Assembly: GCA_017443845.1 (NCBI GenBank)
Contig: JAFSXX010000051.1
Location: 1-44,105, forward strand
Length of the DNA stretch: 44,105 nt
Origin: Bacteroidales bacterium
GTDB taxonomy: Bacteria > Bacteroidota > Bacteroidia > Bacteroidales > UBA932
Reading direction: 5' to 3'
In this document: piece after piece, positions 18,041 through 23,995 of the stretch
Numbering within the stretch: position 1 is the first letter of the stretch
How the letters are laid out: each line of letters starts with the position of its first letter
The notes under the pieces: generated by a model
What the model was told of the DNA's origin: nothing
Databases searched by the model: none
The model's input: the letters and a program-made list of their open reading frames with translations, nothing else
Position numbers and translations under genes: made by a program

Positions 18041-18048
18041 TATCTTTA
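18041..18048 (+). promoter_or_regulatory. Near-consensus -7 box before the deaminase gene
   Basis: TATCTTTA differs from TAnnTTTG only at the last base and lies 21 bases before the ATG at 18070. Weak evidence by itself; position and base composition fit the other promoters in the window. Confidence 0.35.
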
Positions 18049-18069
18049 CATTTTCAAAACAAGACAGCT

Positions 18070-18543
18070 ATGGAGACAAAAGATAAGATGAAATATATGA
18101 AGATGGCCATCGAAGAGGCCCGCTTCGGCATCCGCCACAAGCACGGCGGCCCCTTCGGCAGCGTGATAGTCAAGGACGGCGAGATAGTGGGCTACGGCCA
18201 CAACTGCGTCCTGCGCGACAACGATCCCACCTGCCACGGCGAGATGATGGCTATCCGCGACGCCTGCTGCAACCTGGGTACCTACGACCTGAGCGGCTGT
18301 GTCCTCTTCACCACGGGCGAGCCCTGCCACATGTGCCTCTGCGCCTCGATGTGGGCCAATATCGAGAAGATATATTACGGCTGCACTATCAAGGACAACG
18401 GCGCGATAGGCTTCCGCGACGACAAATTCGACGGCATATTCGGAGGCCGCGAGCTGCTGGGGGATTTCCTCGAGCCTTACGGACGCCGCATGTGCCAGAA
18501 ACTCTTCAAGGAGTATCTCGAACAGCAGCACACTATCTATTAA
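18070..18543 (+). CDS. Nucleoside/guanine deaminase (cytidine deaminase-like fold)
   Basis: A protein of 157 residues. The zinc site is complete: TCHGEMMAI gives His56 and catalytic Glu58, and EPCHMC gives Cys86 and Cys89. The C-terminal stretch YGCTIKDNGAIGFRDDKFD resembles the guanine deaminase (GuaD) branch more than the tRNA adenosine deaminase branch, so conversion of guanine to xanthine in purine salvage is the best guess. I use the ATG at 18070; an earlier in-frame GTG at 18007 lies upstream of the promoter-like box. The next gene starts 39 bases downstream. Confidence 0.85.
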   Translation: METKDKMKYMKMAIEEARFGIRHKHGGPFGSVIVKDGEIVGYGHNCVLRDNDPTCHGEMMAIRDACCNLGTYDLSGCVLFTTGEPCHMCLCASMWANIEKIYYGCTIKDNGAIGFRDDKFDGIFGGRELLGDFLEPYGRRMCQKLFKEYLEQQHTIY

Positions 18544-18582
18544 AATAAACCATACGCTTCGCGGGCACATCCCTTCCTTACA

Positions 18583-19266
18583 ATGCTCGGAACAATTGTC
18601 AATACGGTTTGCATCGCGGTCGGCAGCGTAGTCGGCTCGCTGCTCAAGAAAGGGCTGGGGGAGAAGTACACCAAAACCCTCTTCAATGCGATGGGTCTGG
18701 CCTCGCTCGCCCTGGGCGCCTCGTCATTTACAAGCAATATCTCCAAATCGGAGTTTCCGGTGCTCTTCATCCTGAGCCTGGCCATCGGCGGAGTCATAGG
18801 CACGGCGCTCGACATCGACGGCCGCGTCAAGCGCCTGGCCTCGAAACATGCCGGCGAGAGCCTTGCCAACGGCCTCATTTCGGCCTGCCTGCTCTACTGC
18901 ATCGGCACGTTCTCGATCGTGGGCCCCGTCCTGAGCGCCCTCAATGGAGACAATACTTTCCTCTACACAAACTCTACTCTCGATCTTGTAACCTCCACTG
19001 TATTCGCCTCGACATTCGGCATCGGGATGATCCTGGCCGCGCCGGTGCTCTTCTGCTGGCAGGGTGCTATCTATCTCATCGCGACGCTCTTCTCGCAGAG
19101 CCCTCTTCTCCAGGGGACACTGGTCAACGAGCTGGCCGTGGTGGGAGGCGTGCTTATCATCTCCTCCGGCCTCAGCATCCTCGAGATAAAGGACTGCAAG
19201 ACACTAAATTATCTTCCCGCGCTGCTGGTTCCGGTCGTTTGGTTCTTGATTAAGGGACTTTTTTGA
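18583..19266 (+). CDS. DUF554 family membrane protein
   Basis: A hydrophobic protein of 227 residues with about six or seven membrane segments. The opening MLGTIVNTVCIAVGSVVGSLLKK, the FVLSLAIGGVIG-like second block (ILSLAIGGVIGTALDID) and the ending with ISSGLSILEIK are typical of DUF554 (YdfK/YqgA-like) proteins, whose function and substrate are unknown. It follows the deaminase gene closely on the same strand. Confidence 0.88.
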   Translation: MLGTIVNTVCIAVGSVVGSLLKKGLGEKYTKTLFNAMGLASLALGASSFTSNISKSEFPVLFILSLAIGGVIGTALDIDGRVKRLASKHAGESLANGLISACLLYCIGTFSIVGPVLSALNGDNTFLYTNSTLDLVTSTVFASTFGIGMILAAPVLFCWQGAIYLIATLFSQSPLLQGTLVNELAVVGGVLIISSGLSILEIKDCKTLNYLPALLVPVVWFLIKGLF

Positions 19267-19275
19267 TTACCTTTG
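19246..19275 (+). promoter_or_regulatory. Bacteroidetes-type promoter of the outer-membrane protein gene
   Basis: TTG at 19246-19248 and TACCTTTG at 19268-19275 are separated by 19 bases, matching the -33/-7 architecture TTG-N19-TAnnTTTG. Transcription would start near 19282, 35 bases before the ATG at 19317. The -33 lies inside the 3' end of the DUF554 gene. Confidence 0.7.
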
Positions 19276-19316
19276 CAGCCGTTTTTAAACGACTATAAAC
19301 ATTTAAACACGATAAA

Positions 19317-19865
19317 ATGAAAAAGTTTTTTGTTCTTTTGGCGCTTCTGATGCCTTTCGCACTCAACGCGCAGGATTACAGGCACGAGATCTCCGTATCT
19401 TACGGCCTTCTTTCGTTCTCGAATATCTATGATATGGCGAGTGTTCTCCCCGAGAATTCAAAGTTCGATAAACTTGATGCGGTAGGTTCTCTGGTCGGCC
19501 CCGTTTCCGTCGAGTATTACAACAGGATCAGTTCCTGGTTCTCCCTCGGCCTTACCGGTGTTTACTCTTCTATCGAGGGTGATGTCGTCGACAACAACAA
19601 GACCTCTTACCATATCCGTGGCCGCCACATCACCGCAATGCCCGGTGTAAAGCTTCACTGGCTCCGTACCGACGGATTCAATATGTATTCGAAGGCTTGC
19701 ATCGGCGCTTCCTTCAACAAGGACCGCGAGAACAAGAATTCGGTTATGATGAACTTCCAGCTCTCTCCCGTCGGCATTGAGTTCGGAACCCGTTTCTGCG
19801 TATTCGGTGAGCTCGGCTTCGGCGAGCAGGGTGTCTTGAACCTCGGCCTCCGCGCAAAGATCTAA
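19317..19865 (+). CDS. Small outer-membrane beta-barrel-like protein
   Basis: A protein of 182 residues. The start MKKFFVLLALLMPFALNAQD is a signal peptide with an Ala-x-Ala-like cut before QD, common for exported Bacteroidales proteins. The mature part alternates polar and hydrophobic residues in short strands (EISVSYGLLSF, FSLGLTGVYSS, FNMYSKACIGASF) and ends GVLNLGLRAKI, as expected of an eight-strand barrel, although the last residue is Ile, not the common Phe. It has its own promoter and a strong terminator, so it is monocistronic. Specific function unknown. Confidence 0.7.
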   Translation: MKKFFVLLALLMPFALNAQDYRHEISVSYGLLSFSNIYDMASVLPENSKFDKLDAVGSLVGPVSVEYYNRISSWFSLGLTGVYSSIEGDVVDNNKTSYHIRGRHITAMPGVKLHWLRTDGFNMYSKACIGASFNKDRENKNSVMMNFQLSPVGIEFGTRFCVFGELGFGEQGVLNLGLRAKI

Positions 19866-19889
19866 GTTTTTTTGCAGTATATGATTCAT

Positions 19890-19922
19890 AGGGATGTCCA
19901 TCAGGGCATCCCTCTTTTTTTT
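19890..19922 (+). terminator. Rho-independent terminator
   Basis: A 10-bp stem (agggatgtcc with gggcatccct, one G-U pair) closed by the loop ATCA is followed by C and eight T. It lies 25 bases after the stop of the outer-membrane protein gene and is the clearest intrinsic terminator in the window. Confidence 0.9.
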
Positions 19923-20643
19923 GGAATGACATACCTGTTTACATTTTCGGAATTATCCCTTTGGCTGTTGCGACTTATCCGGCTAGCGATGGCGTTGCTT
20001 GCCATCCGGCTTTGCAGACGTACAGCCAACTTTCCTTCTTTCCTAATAGTGGTTGCGGCAGTTCTCTAGATAACTGTTACGGCTGTTTTTGATAAAGCGC
20101 TGAAGGCCAGAAGATTAGCAATCAGTGTTGTGACAGGTCTGCTCTCCAGAGACGGACTTGTCACAGCTATTGTTGGCATATATCTGATTTTCAGCTTGTT
20201 AAGATCAGCCCCCGTAACAATTATCTATACTTTTGGAGCGCTGCCCGGAAATCGTAGCCTCGAGAGAGCTATGAGTGCCAGGCTATGTCTGCCTATCGTG
20301 AAGTTGCAATTGTCGCTGGAGCAATACACATGTTTCAACAACGCTGAAAGGGATAATTCCGTACATTCTTTGCTGCACTTCTTACAAGAATTCACATCAA
20401 GAATTGCAACAGGCCCAGTATCGCCAAACAGCCGCACGAGGATATTCCACAGAGTGGCATCTGAGGCACATCCTTGTGCTCGCAGCTTCGATATCGACCT
20501 TCCAGACACAACCACCCCTGCCGGAATCGCTTCCGAGGCAATCTCGCGTGCGGCTATTTGGCGGCCAACGCCCTGACCGGCCATTTAGCGGGACGAGCAT
20601 AGCCAAAAGCAATCATTCACCACATCCGGGCCCAATTTAAGCA
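19923..20643 (+). other. Gene-poor interval with no convincing gene
   Basis: About 720 bases between the terminator and a long inverted repeat. Overlapping open frames exist on both strands (for example 20130-20576 plus and 20225-20584 minus), but none shows a recognisable motif, a normal hydrophobicity pattern or neighbour-like codon use. The minus-strand frame has a cysteine cluster (CKKCSKEC) that I cannot assign. Decayed coding sequence is possible. Confidence 0.5.
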
Positions 20644-20745
20644 GGAGGATAACTATCTAATAATTAGCATTTAAAGCAAGTAAGGATGCCAATTATTTCG
20701 CACCCATACAATGCTAATCTATTCATTATTAGATATTTACCCTCC
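20644..20745 (+). repeat. Long imperfect inverted repeat (28/36-base arms)
   Basis: The left arm 20644-20671 (ggagg...tagcatt) and right arm 20710-20745 (aatgcta...cctcc) are complementary over about 28 positions with two mismatches and an 8-base insertion in the right arm. The loop is 38 bases. The region is AT-rich and non-coding, 140 bases before tRNA-Ser. Confidence 0.8.
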
Positions 20746-20863
20746 AGAGCCATAGACGATGGGACAGAAGGGGCAAATCGGTATTCCCACAAAAGGTTTT
20801 GAGTGTAAACGCATATATCATTCCCCATTTTTTATTAAAATTTTAAGATTTGATAATTTTATC

Positions 20864-20871
20864 TATCTTTG
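20864..20871 (+). promoter_or_regulatory. -7 box of the tRNA-Ser gene
   Basis: TATCTTTG matches TAnnTTTG exactly and ends 14 bases before the mature tRNA start. No clear -33 TTG at the normal distance; the upstream sequence is a run of A and T. Confidence 0.55.
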
Positions 20872-20885
20872 CAACCCTGATTCAA

Positions 20886-20976
20886 GGAGAGATGCTCGAG
20901 TGGCTTAAGAGGCACGCCTGGAAAGCGTGTATACGCCAAAAGCGTATCTCGGGTTCGAATCCCGATCTCTCCGCCA
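20886..20976 (+). tRNA. tRNA-Ser (anticodon GGA), CCA encoded
   Basis: The acceptor stem GGAGAGA (20886-20892) pairs perfectly with TCTCTCC (20966-20972), followed by G and encoded CCA (20974-20976). The anticodon stem CACGC/GCGTG encloses the loop CTGGAAA with anticodon GGA at 20920-20922, reading UCC/UCU. A long variable arm (tatacgccaaaagcgtat) and the T-loop GGTTCGAATCC mark it as a class II tRNA-Ser. Confidence 0.97.
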
Positions 20977-21036
20977 AACAGAAGACAAGCAGCGGAACCA
21001 AATTCACTTGGTTCCGCTGCTTGTCTTCCGTTTGGC
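20973..21036 (+). repeat. 29-bp hairpin overlapping the 3' end of tRNA-Ser
   Basis: Bases 20973-21001 are the reverse complement of 21008-21036 with a single mismatch, around a 6-base loop (attcac). The left arm starts with GCCAAAC, so it includes the tRNA discriminator and CCA. There is no T-tract after it. A second small hairpin, CCCGCC-gca-GGCGGG, follows at 21041-21055. Confidence 0.92.
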
Positions 21037-21066
21037 AAAGCCCGCCGCAGGCGGGCGGGAAGAAGA

Positions 21067-21244
21067 GTTCGCATCGCGAACTCTTAATCCCGGAGAGACC
21101 GGGAAAAGCGTTCGTTCCCGCGAACTCTTAATCCCGGAGAGATCGGGAAAAAGCGTTCGCTCCCGCGAACGCATAATCCCGGAGCAATCGTGAAAAAGAG
21201 TCTGTTCCCGCGAACCCTTAATCCCGGAGTGACCGGGAAAAGAT
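21067..21244 (+). repeat. Four-copy array of 43-45-bp units with paired palindromes
   Basis: Units begin at 21067, 21110, 21155 and 21200. Each carries a GTTCG...CGAAC palindrome (decayed to gtctg in the fourth), the constant word taatcccggag, and a CCCGG...CCGGG palindrome followed by a run of A. Loop bases vary while most stems are kept. Frames through the array encode only repetitive peptides that I do not regard as genes. Confidence 0.9.
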
Positions 21245-21266
21245 ACCGCAATAACCCCGAAATTAT

Positions 21267-21274
21267 TATCTTTG
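21267..21274 (+). promoter_or_regulatory. -7 box of the membrane protein gene
   Basis: TATCTTTG matches TAnnTTTG exactly and leaves 8 bases to the ATG at 21283, which implies an almost leaderless transcript, as for the acyltransferase gene. It also supports this start over the in-frame ATG inside the repeat array. Confidence 0.55.
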
Positions 21275-21282
21275 TATCCGCT

Positions 21283-22272
21283 ATGGCCCGGAAAGACAAC
21301 GAAGACGCGAATCCGATTCTCTGGATACTGTTCCTGATAGCATTGTATATCAGCAGTTTCTTTATGCATCTGCCCGAAGTCGGGATACCATCCCTCTTTG
21401 GACTCGAGGGGATGTATGACCCCGATGTCCTTTTCGGCCGCAACACCCTTTCCGCCATCCTTTCAGCAGTATTCCTGGTGCTCACGGCACTGACCCTCCA
21501 TACCTTCAACAACCGCTTTTCGAGCGGCCTGAATTACATCCTTCCGCTGCTCTATCTGATCCTGGCGGTGGCCAACCCGTGCGCGATCTGGTTCTCTCCG
21601 TTCCATATCGCCGCCCTGGGCCTGGTCTGGAGCCTGCGCTATTTCGTCAAGTTCAAGGCCGAGACGGGGCACCCGACCGATCTGTTCACCGCCTTCTTCC
21701 TGCTGGTGCTCACCTCGTGCTGCTATCTGCCCCTGATATGGCTTGTCCCGCTTCTTCTGTTCAGAGGCTTCTCGTATATGGAGAACAAGCTCAGATACCT
21801 TCTCACGGTGTTTCTAGGCCTCTTAACCGGAGCGGCGTTCATCGTCGGCCTCAATTATCTCGTGCTGGGATTCGACGCCGTGACCGTACTGCCCGGACGC
21901 TGGCTCGAGGGCATCACCGCCATCGCCACCCGCTGGCCCGGCTTCTCCATTCTGCAGATTACCCGCGAGGGGCTCCTGGTCGTACTGGTGGTGGTCGCCG
22001 CCCTACGCAATGTCCGCAACCAGGGCAAATACAAGATCGCAGAATCCAGGATGCTCTCCGACGTCACTGTCTGCACCTTGGTCCTTTTCGTCGCCACAGC
22101 CCTTTACACGGCCGATTTCGCCCTTCCTTTCGAGGTGATGGCCTTCGCTCCGGCATCCCTTGTTATCTTCGGCCTTTTCGGCGATTCCCGCAAGAGCCTG
22201 GTCACCATCTTCAGCATCGTGATCATGGCCCTGATAGTCGCAGAACGCACTCTGGGGTTCTTCTCGCTTTGA
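21283..22272 (+). CDS. Polytopic membrane protein of unknown function
   Basis: A protein of 329 residues from the ATG at 21283 (MARKDNEDANPILW). It has about ten hydrophobic segments spread over the whole length, with short loops. Size and layout recall a Bacteroidetes DUF6427-type integral membrane family, but I did not recognise a diagnostic motif, so that label is tentative. An ATG at 21190 is in frame but would place 31 residues of repeat-derived sequence before the first helix and upstream of the promoter box. The gene stands alone between the repeat array and the upxY promoter. Confidence 0.7.
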   Translation: MARKDNEDANPILWILFLIALYISSFFMHLPEVGIPSLFGLEGMYDPDVLFGRNTLSAILSAVFLVLTALTLHTFNNRFSSGLNYILPLLYLILAVANPCAIWFSPFHIAALGLVWSLRYFVKFKAETGHPTDLFTAFFLLVLTSCCYLPLIWLVPLLLFRGFSYMENKLRYLLTVFLGLLTGAAFIVGLNYLVLGFDAVTVLPGRWLEGITAIATRWPGFSILQITREGLLVVLVVVAALRNVRNQGKYKIAESRMLSDVTVCTLVLFVATALYTADFALPFEVMAFAPASLVIFGLFGDSRKSLVTIFSIVIMALIVAERTLGFFSL

Positions 22273-22318
22273 TTTCGGAGCAGTCGCGCAAAGTCGTTAT
22301 AATATCCTGGTATTATTC

Positions 22319-22347
22319 TTGTTTTAAAAATTAATTGAGTACCTTTG
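22319..22347 (+). promoter_or_regulatory. Promoter of the polysaccharide operon
   Basis: TTG at 22319-22321 and TACCTTTG at 22340-22347 are spaced by 18 bases, almost the same as the promoter at 19246-19275 (both read TTCTTG at -33). Transcription would start near 22354, leaving a leader of roughly 170 bases. Confidence 0.7.
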
Positions 22348-22353
22348 CACATA

Positions 22354-22527
22354 GGTCGGAGTATATATAATATACTCCGTACCGAGGGGACCTACGGAAT
22401 GAACTTTGGGGCGCAGAGTTCGCCGAGTGCAGGATCAATAAATCTGACTGGTCTGACAATTGCCTGAAATCCAGCTTCTTCTCCCTTTCAGTCGGGAGAG
22501 GTGTCTTGGCGTCGGGGAGTTAAAACT
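22354..22527 (+). promoter_or_regulatory. Structured 5' leader of the upxY operon
   Basis: A 9-bp perfect hairpin CGGAGTATA/TATACTCCG (22357-22379, loop tataa) lies at the very start of the predicted transcript; the flanking aggtc and gacct can extend it after an internal loop. A second hairpin CTCCC/GGGAG lies at 22481-22498. In Bacteroides, UpxY-type antiterminators act on the leaders of their own capsule operons, so this region is the likely target. No long T-tract was found. Confidence 0.55.
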
Positions 22528-23106
22528 ATGCGCCCGTTGCACTCGGAAATGCGCCCAAAAAACCGAATGGAATCACGCTGGTACGCTTTAAAAGTTTTTT
22601 ACAACAAAATCACCCCCATCCGGGAGGCGATGAAATCCGATTCCGCCGAAAACGGAATTGCCGATTTCGACACCTTTGTGCCTGTGTGCGTCGTGGAGGA
22701 GCCCGGCGAGGAGGGCCTGAGGTATGTCGAGAAGCAGCTTGTGAACTCGCTGCTCTTCGTCCACTGCCCCAGGGAGTGGCTTATGCGTTTCAAGCAGGAC
22801 CACGCCTCCAGTTTCCTGTGGTACGGTCTCCCCGGCGATTCCCGGTATCCCGCCCCGATTGACGACCGCGAGATGAGGAGCTTCGTGATCCTCACCTCGG
22901 GCGGCCGTCCCGTAGAGTATCTGGGCTCGACGATCACCGATTTGAAGCGAGGCCAGAAAGTCCGCGTCACGGGTGGCCTCTATGAGGGCGCCGAAGGCTA
23001 CATAAAGCGGGTGCGCCGCAACCGCCGCTTCCTGGTGGCGATAACCGGCGTGGCTGTCGTGGCAGTCTCGTATATCCGTCCCGAATTCCTCGAAGCAATC
23101 GAATAA
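22528..23106 (+). CDS. UpxY-type NusG-like transcription antiterminator
   Basis: A protein of up to 192 residues. RWYALKVFYNK near the N-terminus is the opening of the NusG N-terminal domain; QLVNSLLFVHCP and later DLKRGQKVRVTGGLYEGAEGYIKRVRRNRRFLV form the end of that domain and a KOW motif. Unlike housekeeping NusG it heads a polysaccharide export operon, the hallmark of UpxY/RfaH-like regulators that let RNA polymerase read through leader terminators. Candidate ATGs are 22528, 22549 and 22567; the domain only requires the last, and an A-rich upstream favours the first. No upxZ partner is seen. Confidence 0.82.
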   Translation: MRPLHSEMRPKNRMESRWYALKVFYNKITPIREAMKSDSAENGIADFDTFVPVCVVEEPGEEGLRYVEKQLVNSLLFVHCPREWLMRFKQDHASSFLWYGLPGDSRYPAPIDDREMRSFVILTSGGRPVEYLGSTITDLKRGQKVRVTGGLYEGAEGYIKRVRRNRRFLVAITGVAVVAVSYIRPEFLEAIE

Positions 23107-23125
23107 ACAAACAATAACTGCTATA

Positions 23126-23983
23126 ATGAAAACACATTCACTGATTCCTCTTTTGTGCGCCGCGGCGCTTACGCTATTTGTCAACGGCTGCGGCACTCCT
23201 AAGAACATCACTTATCTGCAGGATGCCTCAAACGGCTCCGAATATCTGACTGTGACGCCCACGCCCATCCGGCTCAAGCCGATGGACCAGATTTCCGTGG
23301 TGGTGACGAGCCGCGACCCCCTGATCTCGGCGATGTTCAACCTCCCTTACTACACCCGCCGCATCGGCGACTCGCAGTCCCTATCCACTACCAGCGGCAA
23401 TATCAACACCGGCGGCAACTCGCAGATCTCCGGATACACGATTGACTCCCGCGGTTATATCGACTTTCCTGTAATCGGGCAGATCCGCCTGCAGGGCATG
23501 ACCCGTTCCGAGGCGGCCGAGTACATTAAGGAGCAGATCATCGAGAGCAAGCAGCTCAAGGATCCGGTGGTTACGGTCGAATTCATGAACCTCGGCCTCT
23601 CGGTGGTGGGTGAGGTGGCCCGTCCCGGCCGCTACCGCATCGACCGCGACGAGTTCACGCTTATCGACGCCATCAGCCTGGCAGGCGACCTGACCATCAA
23701 CGGCGAGCGCGAGCACGTTATGGTGGTCCGCGATGCTGGCAAGGCGACCGAGGTGGTCTATACGGTGGACCTTACCCGCGCCGGCGACCTCTTCAGCTCT
23801 CCGGCCTACTATATGCAGCAGGGCGACGTGGTATATGTGCTGCCCAACGACAAGCGCAGCCGCGAGTCGACGGTCAACGGCAACAACGTGCGTTCGACCT
23901 CCTTCTGGTTCTCGCTCACCTCCGGCCTTATCTCCCTTGCCTCGTTCGTAGTACTCCTTCTCCGCACTCCGCAAATTAATTAA
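23126..23983 (+). CDS. Wza-type outer-membrane polysaccharide export lipoprotein
   Basis: A protein of 285 residues with a lipoprotein signal (ALTLFVNGC, cysteine at the lipobox). RLKPMDQISVVVTSRDP opens the polysaccharide export domain, and IDSRGYIDFPVIGQIRLQGMTRSEAAEYI fits the conserved core. The SLBB-like part (VVGEVARPGRYRIDRDEFTLIDAISLAGDL) follows, and a C-terminal hydrophobic helix ends the protein. It should form the outer-membrane channel for capsule or exopolysaccharide. It lies 19 bases after upxY and 12 bases before wzc. Confidence 0.93.
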   Translation: MKTHSLIPLLCAAALTLFVNGCGTPKNITYLQDASNGSEYLTVTPTPIRLKPMDQISVVVTSRDPLISAMFNLPYYTRRIGDSQSLSTTSGNINTGGNSQISGYTIDSRGYIDFPVIGQIRLQGMTRSEAAEYIKEQIIESKQLKDPVVTVEFMNLGLSVVGEVARPGRYRIDRDEFTLIDAISLAGDLTINGEREHVMVVRDAGKATEVVYTVDLTRAGDLFSSPAYYMQQGDVVYVLPNDKRSRESTVNGNNVRSTSFWFSLTSGLISLASFVVLLLRTPQIN

Positions 23984-23995
23984 TCCCGATATACG

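Noticed and set aside
20130..20584. Protein genes on either strand in the gene-poor interval
   Set aside because: Overlapping frames on opposite strands, no recognisable motif and no promoter or start context; I cannot support either.
21067..21244. CRISPR array
   Set aside because: There are no unique spacers of constant length between identical repeats; the whole unit repeats with small changes, and no cas gene is nearby.
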